From positions 1 to 64,000 of the forward strand of contig NZ_MSDF01000014.1 in assembly GCF_002022275.1 (NCBI RefSeq): a DNA stretch of 64,000 nt. Direction: 5' to 3'. The notes beneath the pieces are model-generated. The model made no database searches and had not been told where the DNA came from. It was given only the letters and a program-made list of their open reading frames with translations. Source of the stretch: Pseudomonas fluorescens (GTDB taxonomy: Bacteria; Pseudomonadota; Gammaproteobacteria; Pseudomonadales; Pseudomonadaceae). The stretch's first letter is position 1. Every line of letters starts with the position of its first letter. Positions 41,080-50,828 of this stretch are shown here, in pieces. The position numbers and the translations under genes were made by a program.

Positions 41080-43002
41080 ATGAGTATCTTTAGCCACTTC
41101 CAAAACCGCTTCGAGTCCACCCAGCAGGAAGAACTCACGCTGCAAGAGTATCTCGACCTGTGCAAAAAGGACCGCAGCACCTACGCGTCTGCCGCCGAGC
41201 GCCTGCTGTTGGCCATCGGCGAGCCGGAGCTGGTAGACACCTCGAACAACTCGCGCCTGTCGCGAATATTCTCCAACAAGGTGATCCGGCGCTACCCGGC
41301 CTTTGAAGACTTCCATGGCATGGAAGAATGCATCGACCAGATCGTTTCCTACTTCCGCCATGCCGCACAGGGCCTGGAAGAGAAGAAACAAATTCTCTAC
41401 CTGCTCGGCCCGGTAGGCGGCGGCAAGTCGTCCCTGGCTGAAAAACTCAAACAGCTGATCGAGAAGGTGCCCTTCTACGCCATCAAGGGCTCGCCGGTCT
41501 TCGAGTCGCCCTTGGGCCTGTTCAACGCCACGGAAGATGGCGCGATCCTCGAAGAAGACTTCGGCATCCCACGGCGCTACCTCAACACCATCATGTCGCC
41601 CTGGGCGACCAAGCGTCTGTCCGAGTTTGGCGGCGACATCAGCCAGTTCCGCGTGGTGAAACTCTACCCGTCGATCCTCAACCAGATCGGCGTGGCCAAA
41701 ACCGAGCCCGGCGACGAGAACAACCAGGATATTTCGGCGCTGGTCGGCAAGGTCGATATCCGCAAGCTGGAGGAATACCCACAGAACGACGCCGACGCCT
41801 ACAGCTACTCGGGCGCACTGTGCCGGGCCAACCAGGGCCTGATGGAGTTCGTGGAGATGTTCAAGGCGCCGATCAAGGTGCTGCACCCACTGCTCACTGC
41901 CACCCAGGAAGGCAACTACAACAGTACCGAAGGTCTGGGCGCAATTCCGTTCACCGGGATCCTGTTGGCCCACTCCAACGAATCGGAATGGCACACCTTC
42001 CGCAACAACAAGAATAACGAAGCCTTCATCGACCGGATCTATATCGTCAAAGTGCCGTACTGCCTGCGGGTCAGCGATGAGATCAAGATTTACGACAAGC
42101 TGCTGTTCAACAGCTCGCTGGCCAAAGCACATTGCGCACCCGACACCCTGAAAATGCTGGCGCAGTTCACCGTGCTGTCGCGCCTCAAGGAGCCGGAAAA
42201 CTCGAACATTTATTCGAAGATGCGCGTGTACGACGGCGAAAACCTCAAGGACACCGACCCGAAAGCCAAGTCGATCCAGGAGTACCGTGACACCGCGGGT
42301 GTGGACGAGGGCATGAACGGCCTGTCGACACGGTTTGCGTTCAAGATTCTGTCCAAAGTCTTCAACTTCGACCCCCACGAAATTGCCGCCAACCCGGTGC
42401 ACCTGCTGTATGTGCTGGAACAGCAGATAGAACAGGAGCAATTCCAGGCCGAAACCCGCGAGCGCTACCTGCGTTTCCTCAAGGAATACCTGGCACCGCG
42501 CTACATCGAGTTTATCGGCAAGGAAATCCAGACCGCGTACCTGGAGTCCTACAGCGAGTACGGCCAGAACATCTTCGACCGCTACGTGTTGTACGCCGAC
42601 TTCTGGATTCAGGACCAGGAATACCGCGACCCGGAAACCGGCGAAATCCTCAACCGCGTGGCCCTCAACGAGGAGCTGGAGAAGATCGAAAAACCCGCCG
42701 GCATCAGCAATCCGAAGGACTTCCGCAACGAAATTGTCAACTTCGTGCTGCGCGCCCGGGCCAACAACAACGGCAAGAACCCGACCTGGCTCAGCTACGA
42801 GAAGCTGCGGGTGGTCATCGAGAAGAAAATGTTCTCCAACACCGAGGATCTGCTGCCGGTTATCAGCTTCAACGCCAAGGCCAGCAAGGAGGACCAGCAA
42901 AAACACAACGACTTCGTCACACGAATGGTCGAGCGTGGCTACACCGACAAACAGGTACGGCTGCTGTCCGAGTGGTACCTGCGGGTTCGTAAATCACAGT
43001 AA
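41080..43002 (+). CDS. prkA: PrkA family serine protein kinase
   Basis: YeaG/PrkA-type AAA+ protein, 640 residues, with N-terminal AAA core and P-loop LLGPVGGGKSSLAEKL, and a C-terminal kinase-like region. In E. coli YeaG is linked to nitrogen starvation and persistence; in Bacillus, PrkA to sporulation. It is followed by yeaH and spoVR, the conserved trio of proteobacteria. Confidence 0.93.
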   Translation: MSIFSHFQNRFESTQQEELTLQEYLDLCKKDRSTYASAAERLLLAIGEPELVDTSNNSRLSRIFSNKVIRRYPAFEDFHGMEECIDQIVSYFRHAAQGLEEKKQILYLLGPVGGGKSSLAEKLKQLIEKVPFYAIKGSPVFESPLGLFNATEDGAILEEDFGIPRRYLNTIMSPWATKRLSEFGGDISQFRVVKLYPSILNQIGVAKTEPGDENNQDISALVGKVDIRKLEEYPQNDADAYSYSGALCRANQGLMEFVEMFKAPIKVLHPLLTATQEGNYNSTEGLGAIPFTGILLAHSNESEWHTFRNNKNNEAFIDRIYIVKVPYCLRVSDEIKIYDKLLFNSSLAKAHCAPDTLKMLAQFTVLSRLKEPENSNIYSKMRVYDGENLKDTDPKAKSIQEYRDTAGVDEGMNGLSTRFAFKILSKVFNFDPHEIAANPVHLLYVLEQQIEQEQFQAETRERYLRFLKEYLAPRYIEFIGKEIQTAYLESYSEYGQNIFDRYVLYADFWIQDQEYRDPETGEILNRVALNEELEKIEKPAGISNPKDFRNEIVNFVLRARANNNGKNPTWLSYEKLRVVIEKKMFSNTEDLLPVISFNAKASKEDQQKHNDFVTRMVERGYTDKQVRLLSEWYLRVRKSQ

Positions 43003-43115
43003 GGCAGCGGCAAGCGTGAGCTGCCGGGCCCCGGGCCTGGCAGCTGACCGCTTGTCTCTAAGCTTCCAGCTCGCGGCTTGAAGCTTGTAACGTGAAGCTG
43101 CCCGGAGGGCTCCCC
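43003..43115 (+). repeat. prkA-yeaH spacer with degenerate AGCTT/GCAGC repeat units
   Basis: Copies of AGCTGCC, AAGCTT and GGCAGCTG recur in both orientations through this 113-base spacer, as in the AGCTT-rich short repeats of pseudomonads. It could form several stem-loops. The yeaH ribosome-binding site CGGAGGG follows it. Confidence 0.45.
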
Positions 43116-44387
43116 ATGAGCTATGTGATCGACCGACGCCTCAATGGCAAGAACAAGAGCACGGTAAACCGTCAGCGTTTCCTGCGGCGTTACCGTGACC
43201 ACATCAAAAAGGCCGTCGAAGAGGCCGTCAGCCGCCGTTCCATCACCGACATGGAACATGGCGAGCAAATCAGCATTCCCGGACGGGACATTGACGAACC
43301 GGTGCTGCACCACGGCCGGGGCGGCAAGCAGACCGTCGTGCACCCCGGCAACAAGGAATTCACCACCGGCGAGCATATCCAGCGCCCCCAAGGCGGTGGC
43401 GGCGGCAAGGGCCCAGGCAAGGCGGGCAATTCCGGCGAAGGCATGGATGAGTTCGTGTTCCAGATCACTCAGGAAGAATTCCTCGAATTCATGTTCGAAG
43501 ACCTGGAACTGCCCAACCTGGTCAAACGCAACCTGACCGGCACCGATACCTTCAAGACCGTACGCGCGGGGATCAGCAACGAAGGCAACCCGTCGCGCAT
43601 CAACATCATCCGCACCCTGCGCTCGGCCCACGCCCGGCGTATCGCCCTATCGGGCAGCAGCCGCGCCAAACTCAGAGACGCCAAGGAAGAACTGGCGCGC
43701 TTGAAACGCGAAGAGCCGGACAACTTCGGTGATATCCAGGAAATCGAAGCCGAAATCGAGAAACTCAGCGCACGCATTCACCGCGTGCCGTTCCTCGACA
43801 CCTTCGACCTGAAATACAACCTGCTGGTCAAACAGCCCAACCCGAGCTCCAAGGCGGTGATGTTCTGCCTGATGGACGTGTCCGGCTCAATGACCCAGGC
43901 CACCAAGGACATTGCCAAGCGATTCTTCATCCTGCTGTACCTGTTCCTGAAGCGGAACTACGACAAGATCGACGTGGTGTTCATCCGCCATCACACCAGT
44001 GCCCGGGAAGTCGACGAGGAGGAATTCTTCTATTCGCGGGAAACCGGCGGCACCATCGTCTCCAGCGCCTTGAAGCTGATGCAGGAGATCATGGCCGAGC
44101 GCTACCCGGCCAACGAGTGGAACATCTACGCAGCGCAAGCCTCTGACGGCGACAACTGGAATGACGACTCGCCGATCTGCCGCGACATCCTGATCAACCA
44201 GATCATGCCGTTTGTGCAGTACTACACCTACGTCGAAATTACCCCTCGTGAGCACCAGGCCCTGTGGTTTGAATACGAGCGCATCGGCGAAGCCTTCGCC
44301 GACACCTTCGCCCAGCAGCAACTGGTCTCGGCCGGCGATATCTACCCGGTCTTCCGTGAACTCTTCCAGCGCAGGTTAGTGTCATGA
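43116..44387 (+). CDS. yeaH: YeaH/YhbH family protein, DUF444
   Basis: DUF444 protein of 423 residues with a VWA-like domain: the MIDAS-type DVSGSM motif ([15 protein letters not shown]), an N-terminal basic segment ([22 protein letters not shown]) and a Gly-rich stretch ([12 protein letters not shown]). It acts with PrkA and SpoVR in stationary-phase or nitrogen-stress physiology by homology to E. coli YeaGH. The start after CGGAGGG gives MSYVIDRR. Its stop overlaps the spoVR start. Confidence 0.92.
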   Translation: MSYVIDRRLNGKNKSTVNRQRFLRRYRDHIKKAVEEAVSRRSITDMEHGEQISIPGRDIDEPVLHHGRGGKQTVVHPGNKEFTTGEHIQRPQGGGGGKGPGKAGNSGEGMDEFVFQITQEEFLEFMFEDLELPNLVKRNLTGTDTFKTVRAGISNEGNPSRINIIRTLRSAHARRIALSGSSRAKLRDAKEELARLKREEPDNFGDIQEIEAEIEKLSARIHRVPFLDTFDLKYNLLVKQPNPSSKAVMFCLMDVSGSMTQATKDIAKRFFILLYLFLKRNYDKIDVVFIRHHTSAREVDEEEFFYSRETGGTIVSSALKLMQEIMAERYPANEWNIYAAQASDGDNWNDDSPICRDILINQIMPFVQYYTYVEITPREHQALWFEYERIGEAFADTFAQQQLVSAGDIYPVFRELFQRRLVS

Positions 44388-45949
44388 CCGCCAAAAAAGA
44401 GCATAAGCGCCAACCCATTTCCACCGGGTCCGAATGGACCTTCGAACTGATCCAGGCCTATGACCGGGAAATTAGCCGCATTGCGGCGGGTTATGCCCTG
44501 GACACCTACCCCAATCAGATCGAAGTGATCACCGCCGAGCAGATGATGGACGCCTACGCCTCGGTCGGCATGCCCTTGGGCTACCACCATTGGTCCTACG
44601 GCAAACACTTCCTCAGCACCGAGAAGTCCTACACCCGTGGCCAGATGGGCCTGGCCTACGAGATCGTCATCAACTCCGACCCGTGCATCGCCTACCTGAT
44701 GGAAGAAAACACCATCTGCATGCAGGCGCTGGTGGTGGCGCACGCGTGCTACGGGCACAACAGCTTCTTCAAGGGTAATTACCTGTTCCGCACCTGGACC
44801 GATGCCAGTTCGATCATCGATTACCTGGTGTTCGCCAAGCAGTACATCATGCAATGCGAGGAGCGCCACGGCATCGACGCGGTGGAGGACTTGCTCGACT
44901 CCTGTCATGCATTGATGAACTACGGGGTCGATCGCTACAAACGCCCCTATCCTATTTCCGCCGAGGAAGAACGCCTGCGCCAAAAGGAACGCGAGGAGCA
45001 CCTGCAGAAACAGATCAACGACCTGTGGCGCACCATTCCGAAAAAAGCCGGCAAAAACAGCGACAAGGACAATGCGCGCTTCCCCGCCGAACCTCAGGAA
45101 AACATCCTGTATTTCCTGGAAAAACACGCGCCGCTGCTGGAGCCGTGGCAGCGGGAAATCGTGCGCATCGTGCGCAAGATCGCCCAATACTTTTATCCAC
45201 AGCGCCAGACCCAGGTGATGAACGAAGGCTGGGCCACGTTCTGGCATTACACCTTGATGAATGACCTGTATGACGAAGGCCTGGTCACCGACGGCTTCAT
45301 GATGGAATTCCTCACGTCCCACACCAGCGTGGTATTCCAGCCCGGCTTCGATAGCCCGTATTACAGCGGTATCAACCCCTACGCCCTGGGTTTTGCCATG
45401 TACCGCGACATCCGGCGCATGTGCGAACACCCCACCGAAGAGGACCGCCGCTGGTTCCCGGAAATCGCCGGCAGCGATTGGCTGTCGACCATCAAGTTCG
45501 CCATGAGCAGTTTCAAGGACGAGAGCTTCATCCTGCAGTACCTGTCCCCCCAGGTGATTCGCGACCTCAAGCTGTTCAGCATCATGGATGACGACCTCAA
45601 GGACGATCTGGTGGTGCCGGCCATTCACGATGAGCCCGGTTACCGCACCATCCGCGAAACCCTCGCAGCGCAGTACAACCTGGGCAACCGCGAGCCCAAC
45701 GTGCAGATTTACAGCATTGATGTGCGCGGCGATCGCTCCCTGACCTTGCGCCATCAGCAACATGACCGCAAACCGCTGGGTGAATCCACCGAGGAAGTGC
45801 TCAAGCACCTGCATAGGCTGTGGGGCTTTGATATTCACCTGGAAACCCTGCAAGGCGATCAGGTGATGAAGACTCACCATGTACCGCCACGTACCGACCA
45901 CAACGACAACGATTACGGCCGCCTGGACCTGGCCGTCGTGCATCTCTGA
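44384..45949 (+). CDS. SpoVR family protein
   Basis: SpoVR/YcgB-like protein, 521 residues. It shows [15 protein letters not shown], the repeated histidine-rich segment [15 protein letters not shown] and [16 protein letters not shown], with HExxH-like arrangement suggesting a metal site of unknown activity. The name comes from spore-cortex formation in Bacillus, but here it belongs to the PrkA-YeaH-SpoVR trio with no sporulation. Its ATG overlaps the yeaH stop. Confidence 0.92.
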   Translation: MTAKKEHKRQPISTGSEWTFELIQAYDREISRIAAGYALDTYPNQIEVITAEQMMDAYASVGMPLGYHHWSYGKHFLSTEKSYTRGQMGLAYEIVINSDPCIAYLMEENTICMQALVVAHACYGHNSFFKGNYLFRTWTDASSIIDYLVFAKQYIMQCEERHGIDAVEDLLDSCHALMNYGVDRYKRPYPISAEEERLRQKEREEHLQKQINDLWRTIPKKAGKNSDKDNARFPAEPQENILYFLEKHAPLLEPWQREIVRIVRKIAQYFYPQRQTQVMNEGWATFWHYTLMNDLYDEGLVTDGFMMEFLTSHTSVVFQPGFDSPYYSGINPYALGFAMYRDIRRMCEHPTEEDRRWFPEIAGSDWLSTIKFAMSSFKDESFILQYLSPQVIRDLKLFSIMDDDLKDDLVVPAIHDEPGYRTIRETLAAQYNLGNREPNVQIYSIDVRGDRSLTLRHQQHDRKPLGESTEEVLKHLHRLWGFDIHLETLQGDQVMKTHHVPPRTDHNDNDYGRLDLAVVHL

Positions 45950-45955
45950 AACAGC

Positions 45956-46009
45956 AAAGCCTCCACTGGCCAGGCGCAGGCGGTATCCTGTGCCGCTAAT
46001 GGAGGCTTT
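45956..46009 (+). promoter_or_regulatory. Stem-loop that covers the cca ribosome-binding site
   Basis: AAAGCCTCCA (45956-45965) is perfectly complementary to TGGAGGCTTT (46000-46009), which contains the GGAGG in front of the cca ATG at 46013 and a T-run. It can work as a terminator for spoVR or sequester the cca ribosome-binding site. Confidence 0.6.
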
Positions 46010-46012
46010 TTC

Positions 46013-47248
46013 ATGAAAATCTACAAAGTCGGTGGCGCGGTGCGTGACCGCTTGCTGGGCATCGATGTCACCGATGTCGACCGTGTCGTCGTCGGTGCGA
46101 CTGCCGAAGAAATGCTGGCCGGGGGCTACAAGCCTGTAGGTTCTGACTTTCCGGTATTTCTGGACCCGAAAAACGGCGATGAATACGCCCTCGCTCGCAC
46201 CGAACGCAAGAGCGGCCGGGGCTATGGCGGTTTTGTGTTTCACGCCAGCCCCGAGGTGACACTGGAAGAAGACCTGATTCGGCGTGACCTGACCATCAAC
46301 GCGATGGCGGAAGACGATGACGGCATTCTGACCGACCCTTACCACGGCCAGCGCGATCTTGATGCGCGCATTCTTCGCCATGTTTCCCCCGCGTTCGCCG
46401 AAGATCCCCTGCGGGTACTCCGCGTTGCGCGTTTTGCCGCGCGTTATGCCGGTCTCGGTTTTACCGTCGCGCCCGAAACCCTGGAACTGATGCGCCAGTT
46501 GAGCGAGTCCGGCGAACTGGAAGCCTTGACCCCTGAGCGCAGCTGGAAAGAAATCTCCCGGGCGCTGATGGAAGATCAGCCCCAGGTCTTTATCCAGGTG
46601 CTGCGCGACTGCGACGCGCTGAAAACCTTGATGCCGGAAGTGAATGCGCTGTTCGGCGTGCCGCAACCCGAGGCTCACCACCCGGAAATCGACACCGGCG
46701 TGCACACCCTCAGCGTGCTCGAGCAGGCGGCGTTGCATCAACAACCGCTGACCGTGCGCTGGGCCTGCCTGCTGCATGATCTGGGCAAAGGCCTGACGCC
46801 TGTGGATAAGTGGCCACAGCATATCGCTCACGAACACACCGGGCTCAAGCTGATCAAGGCGGTCAATGAACGCTTCAAAGTACCGAAGGACTGCCAGGAA
46901 CTGGCGCTGCTGGTGGGCCAATATCACACCCACGGCCACCGCGCGCTGGAGCTGAAAGCGTCGACGTTGCTGGAGTTGCTGCAAAGTTTTGATGTGTACC
47001 GTCGACCGCAGCGCTTTGAGGAGTTTGTGGTGGCGTGCGAAATGGACGCCCGGGGCCGCAAGGGTTTTGAACAGCGAAGTTATCCACAGGCGGATTATTT
47101 GCGTGGAGCGGCCACGGTGGCGCGCGAAGTGGCGGTGGCGCCATTGCTGGAGAAGGGTTTCAAAGGCCCGGAACTGGGCGAAGCGCTCAAGCGCGAACGG
47201 CTGAAGGCACTGAAAGCTTACAAGGAAAACAGCTCACACAAGAAATAA
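46013..47248 (+). CDS. cca: Multifunctional CCA-adding tRNA nucleotidyltransferase
   Basis: Adds or repairs the 3' CCA of tRNA; 411 residues. N-terminal nucleotidyltransferase core ([36 protein letters not shown]) and a C-terminal HD domain ([26 protein letters not shown]) that gives the gammaproteobacterial enzyme phosphatase and phosphodiesterase activities. The ribosome-binding site GGAGG lies in the stem-loop upstream. Confidence 0.95.
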   Translation: MKIYKVGGAVRDRLLGIDVTDVDRVVVGATAEEMLAGGYKPVGSDFPVFLDPKNGDEYALARTERKSGRGYGGFVFHASPEVTLEEDLIRRDLTINAMAEDDDGILTDPYHGQRDLDARILRHVSPAFAEDPLRVLRVARFAARYAGLGFTVAPETLELMRQLSESGELEALTPERSWKEISRALMEDQPQVFIQVLRDCDALKTLMPEVNALFGVPQPEAHHPEIDTGVHTLSVLEQAALHQQPLTVRWACLLHDLGKGLTPVDKWPQHIAHEHTGLKLIKAVNERFKVPKDCQELALLVGQYHTHGHRALELKASTLLELLQSFDVYRRPQRFEEFVVACEMDARGRKGFEQRSYPQADYLRGAATVAREVAVAPLLEKGFKGPELGEALKRERLKALKAYKENSSHKK

Positions 47249-47265
47249 CCCTGCGAGCACAGACT

Positions 47266-47400
47266 CTGTGGCGAGCGGGCTTGCCCCGCGTTGGGTTGCG
47301 AAGCAGCCCTGAAACAGACGCTAAGGTTTATCAGGAAAACCTCAGTGTTTTTACTGGGGCTGCTGCGCGGCCCAACGCGGGGCAAGCCCGCTCGCCACAG
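47266..47400. repeat. Long inverted repeat, third REP-like class (GCGAGCGGGCTTGCCCC type)
   Basis: Arms CTGTGGCGAGCGGGCTTG... from 47266 and the exact complement ending CTCGCCACAG at 47400 are about 30 bases each. The loop has a second inverted pair (AGCAGCCC / GGGGCTGC). It separates convergent cca and folK. Confidence 0.88.
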
Positions 47401-47412
47401 GAAGGTTGGTGT

Positions 47413-47931
47413 TTACAGGAGTGTATCTGGAGTAAGTTGCTGGCCCTGCCACTCGAAGCCGACAGGCGCCAGCACTTGATCGATCTGCGCATCGCGCCAC
47501 AGCTCAGCCAGGGTCTTGCCTGCTTCAGGATGCACGCGGTCCGGCGCCATCAGCGACAGCGGCCACAACACAAACGCGTTTTTCAGGATTTCAGCACGCG
47601 GCAGGATCAACCCGTCGAAATTCCCCACCAGCTCGCCATACAGCAGCACGTCGATATCCAGTGGCAAGCCTTTGCGGTCCGGGGCGTAGCGGCCGTTGTC
47701 GGCCTCAATGAATTTCAAACGGCGATCCAGCTCCATCAACGGCAGATCTGTGTAAGCCGACACCACCAGGTTGAAGAATGGCCCGCTCTTGATGCCCACT
47801 GGCTGGCTTTCAAACACCGCCGAGCAGCGCACATCAGTCAAAAAGCTCGCCAGCGCATCCAGGCCGGCGCGCAAGTGGGTCTCGCGCTCGATATTGCTGC
47901 CAAGGCCAAGGTAAACCTGAGTTAGCGGCAT
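47413..47931 (-). CDS. folK: 6-hydroxymethyl-7,8-dihydropterin pyrophosphokinase
   Basis: HPPK of folate synthesis, 172 residues, with LGLGSNIERETHLRAGLDAL, VFESQPVG, the pterin-binding VSAYTDLP and the signature GRYAPDRKGLPLDIDVLLYG. Convergent with cca across a long repeat. It overlaps folB by 10 bases, so the two folate genes form an operon. Confidence 0.96.
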   Translation of the reverse strand: MPLTQVYLGLGSNIERETHLRAGLDALASFLTDVRCSAVFESQPVGIKSGPFFNLVVSAYTDLPLMELDRRLKFIEADNGRYAPDRKGLPLDIDVLLYGELVGNFDGLILPRAEILKNAFVLWPLSLMAPDRVHPEAGKTLAELWRDAQIDQVLAPVGFEWQGQQLTPDTLL

Positions 47932-48275
47932 CCGCGCTCGATCTCCACACCCACGCCTTTCGCGGCCGGCACGGCCCCAGGCTTGGTCAATTTGAGGTGC
48001 AGCCAGGGAATCTGGAACTCGCTCATAAGGACTTCGGCCAGGCGCTCGGCGAAAGTTTCCACCAGTTGGTACTGGGACTGCTCGGCAAAGGCCTGAATAC
48101 GTGTGGACACGCTCGCGTAATCCAGCGCCAGGGTCAGGTCGTCACCGGCCGCAGCCGGGCGGTTATCCCAGGCGAAGCTCAGGTCCAGGCGCAGGCATTG
48201 CTTGATGCCGCGCTCCCAGTCGTAGGCCCCGATCACGGTGTCGACTTCCAGGCCTTCGATAAACACTCTGTCCAA
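47922..48275 (-). CDS. folB: Dihydroneopterin aldolase
   Basis: Folate-pathway aldolase of 117 residues ([22 protein letters not shown], the DYASV region and [18 protein letters not shown]). I start at a TTG, with GAAGAG upstream, since this gives the family start MDRVFIEG; an ATG eight codons earlier would add an atypical peptide. Divergent from plsY. Confidence 0.9.
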   Translation of the reverse strand: MDRVFIEGLEVDTVIGAYDWERGIKQCLRLDLSFAWDNRPAAAGDDLTLALDYASVSTRIQAFAEQSQYQLVETFAERLAEVLMSEFQIPWLHLKLTKPGAVPAAKGVGVEIERGCR

Positions 48276-48349
48276 GCACTCTTCTCCGCAGCACGACAAG
48301 GGCGCGATGCCCCGTTAGAATCAGGGCGTCCTCGCCCGGAATAGTTAGC

Positions 48350-48919
48350 ATGTTTTGGTCACTGGCGATTTTCGCCTACCTGCTCGGCTCGCTGTCCTTC
48401 GCCATTTTGCTCAGCCGCCTGACGGGAAATCCCGACCCGCGAATGAGTGGTTCAGGCAATGCCGGCGCCACCAATATGTTGCGTCTGGCCGGCAAGAAAC
48501 TTGCCGTATTGACCTTGCTCGGCGATGTTTGCAAGGGCCTGTTGCCCGTGCTGATCGCCAACCTCGTCGGCCTCTCCCTGCAACAGCAGGCCTGGGTGGG
48601 CGTGTGCGCCGTCCTCGGCCATCTGTTTCCACTGTACTTCCGCTTTCGCGGCGGTAAAGGTGTCGCCACGGCCGCCGGCATGTTGCTGGGGATTTACCCA
48701 CCGGCCGCACTGCTGGCCGTGCTGGCCTGGGCGCTGACGTTCTACCTGACTCGCACCAGCTCATTGGCCGCCCTCATCGCCACCCCGTTGACCCTGCCAT
48801 TGCTGGCCTGGCAGGAGCCGGCGGCGCTGTTGCCGATGAGCGTGCTGACGCTGCTGATCGTCTGGCGCCACCGCGGCAATTTACGCGACCTGTTTGCCGG
48901 GCGCGAACGGCATTTTTAA
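48350..48919 (+). CDS. plsY: Glycerol-3-phosphate acyltransferase PlsY
   Basis: Membrane acyltransferase using acyl-phosphate to acylate G3P in phospholipid synthesis; 189 residues with about five membrane segments. Family motifs [17 protein letters not shown] and [17 protein letters not shown] are clear. Divergent from folB; convergent with tsaD. Confidence 0.95.
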   Translation: MFWSLAIFAYLLGSLSFAILLSRLTGNPDPRMSGSGNAGATNMLRLAGKKLAVLTLLGDVCKGLLPVLIANLVGLSLQQQAWVGVCAVLGHLFPLYFRFRGGKGVATAAGMLLGIYPPAALLAVLAWALTFYLTRTSSLAALIATPLTLPLLAWQEPAALLPMSVLTLLIVWRHRGNLRDLFAGRERHF

Positions 48920-48939
48920 ATACCGTCAATCCGCTCGGT

Positions 48940-49965
48940 TTACAACGGCGACAACTGCTCCATCGGCCACCGCGCCTGCACGCTGATCGCCAGGCTTTCG
49001 TGCTGCCCCGCTTGCAAACGCTGGCAGCCGGCATAGGCGATCATCGCGCCGTTGTCAGTGCAGAACTCAGGGCGCGCGTAGAACACATCGCCCTTCATGT
49101 CGCCGAGCATTTTTTCCAGCGAAACGCGCAACGCCTTGTTGGCGCTGACGCCGCCTGCGATCACCAGACGCTTCATGCCGGCCTGTTTCAGGGCGCGCTT
49201 GCACTTGATGGTCAAAGTCTCCACCACGGCCTGCTGGAACGCCAGTGCGATGTCGCAACGGGCTTGCTCACTGTCGTCCCCGGCGCTGACGCTCTGCTGC
49301 CAGGTGTTCAGCGCCGAGGTTTTCAAACCGCTGAAGCTGAACATCAGGCCCGGGCGATCGCACATCGGGCGCGGGAAGGTGTATCGGCCCGCAACGCCCT
49401 TTTCGGCGAGGCGCGCGATTTCCGGTCCGCCTGGATAATTGAGCCCCATCATCTTCGCGGTCTTGTCGAAGGCTTCGCCGGCGGCGTCGTCCAGAGACTC
49501 ACCCAACAGGGTGTATTGGCCGATGCCATCGACCTGAACCAGCTGTGTATGGCCGCCCGAAACCAACAAAGCGACGAACGGGAACTCTGGCGGCGTTTTT
49601 TCGAGCATGGGCGCCAGTAAATGGCCTTCCATGTGGTGCACACCGAGGGCCGGGATACCCCAGGCAAATGCCAGCGCCTGGGCGCAAGAGGCCCCAACCA
49701 GCAGGGCCCCGACCAATCCTGGCCCTGCGGTGTAGGCGATGGCATCGATCTCGGTCGGCGCACAACCGGCCTCGTCCAGCACCTGGCGAATCAGTGGCAG
49801 CATGCGTTTGACGTGATCACGGCTAGCCAGCTCCGGCACGACGCCGCCGTAGGCGCGATGCAGGTCGATCTGACTGAACAGTGCATCGGCCAAAAGCCCG
49901 CGTTCACTGTCGTAAAGTGCGACACCGGTTTCGTCGCAGGAGGTTTCAAGTCCCAGTACTAACAT
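48940..49965 (-). CDS. tsaD: tRNA N6-threonylcarbamoyladenosine transferase TsaD
   Basis: Transfers threonylcarbamoyl to A37 of ANN-decoding tRNAs, 341 residues. The ASKHA signature includes [19 protein letters not shown], the metal site [34 protein letters not shown] and [13 protein letters not shown]. Divergent from rpsU, as in other gammaproteobacteria. Confidence 0.96.
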   Translation of the reverse strand: MLVLGLETSCDETGVALYDSERGLLADALFSQIDLHRAYGGVVPELASRDHVKRMLPLIRQVLDEAGCAPTEIDAIAYTAGPGLVGALLVGASCAQALAFAWGIPALGVHHMEGHLLAPMLEKTPPEFPFVALLVSGGHTQLVQVDGIGQYTLLGESLDDAAGEAFDKTAKMMGLNYPGGPEIARLAEKGVAGRYTFPRPMCDRPGLMFSFSGLKTSALNTWQQSVSAGDDSEQARCDIALAFQQAVVETLTIKCKRALKQAGMKRLVIAGGVSANKALRVSLEKMLGDMKGDVFYARPEFCTDNGAMIAYAGCQRLQAGQHESLAISVQARWPMEQLSPL

Positions 49966-50167
49966 GGGTTTGCGCCTTGTAGAGGCTGAATTCGAAGGCG
50001 CGCATAATAGTCGCCCCTCCCCCTCCCGACTAGCGGTTTTCGATCAGAGGCTTTGCATTCCGGGCAATGAGGGGTTAACATCCGCAACCCTTAAAAACCG
50101 ACGACCTCAGCCGCGAATTTTTTGCGACGAGAACGTTGATCCCGGTAATGAAAGAAGGTAGCTCTGG

Positions 50168-50383
50168 ATGCCAGCCGTCAAAGTTAAAGAGAACGAACCC
50201 TTCGACGTAGCTCTGCGTCGTTTCAAGCGCTCCTGCGAAAAAGCCGGTGTACTGGCTGAAGTTCGTAGCCGCGAATTTTACGAGAAGCCAACTTCTGAGC
50301 GTAAGCGTAAAGCAGCAGCCGCTGTTAAGCGTCACGCCAAGAAAGTTCAGCGCGAGCAGCGCCGCGCCGTTCGTCTGTACTAA
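50168..50383 (+). CDS. rpsU: 30S ribosomal protein S21
   Basis: Basic 71-residue ribosomal protein: [22 protein letters not shown] and [22 protein letters not shown]. First gene of the rpsU-dnaG-rpoD macromolecular synthesis cluster. Its promoter is in the 202-base gap from tsaD. Confidence 0.97.
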
Positions 50384-50828
50384 TACACAGACGTTCGTAG
50401 CAAGCTTCTGCCAAGCCCGGCCCTCAGCCGGGCTGTTGGCATTTGCGGAAATCGCTTGATGCTTCACTGTTGACGCCGCACACGCGACGAAAACAACTGC
50501 TTCACACGTCAGGACTGGCTCTTTTGCCAGCGGTGCACGTCTCTTCTGACGAGCCTAACAAGGCTACTGACGAGCACACTTATTCTTCAAACAGGCGATC
50601 AACAGGTCGACTGTGCCCACCGATGAGCTTCCGAGGCCACCACTGGTCAAGACCGGACGCCTGGGGCAACATTTCCACGTCGAAAACTGACCTTGAGTTA
50701 ACGTCAGCGAACGTTCGGCAGATACACTTCCTGAACAACCCATGCAGACGCTAGATGCTCAAGCACTCGACACGTGCGCTTGAACACTTCACGGGCCCTC
50801 ATTTACACGCAGTGATGACGAGAACGCC
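50384..50828 (+). other. rpsU-dnaG spacer, no yqeY gene
   Basis: This 445-base spacer is unusually long for the cluster and holds no gene I can support. A hairpin AGCCCGGC / GCCGGGCT (50414-50434) with no T-run follows rpsU. A 103-codon frame (50443-50754) has no recognisable motif. In P. aeruginosa a GatB/YqeY-domain gene sits at this position; no trace of its sequence is visible. Confidence 0.7.

Noticed and set aside
44342-46984. Long open frame opposite spoVR and cca (880 codons)
   Set aside because: Antisense to two well-supported genes and without recognisable motifs; it also crosses the spoVR-cca gap.
50443-50754. Possible 103-codon gene in the rpsU-dnaG spacer
   Set aside because: No ribosome-binding site, no motif, and composition unlike the neighbouring genes; it is not YqeY.
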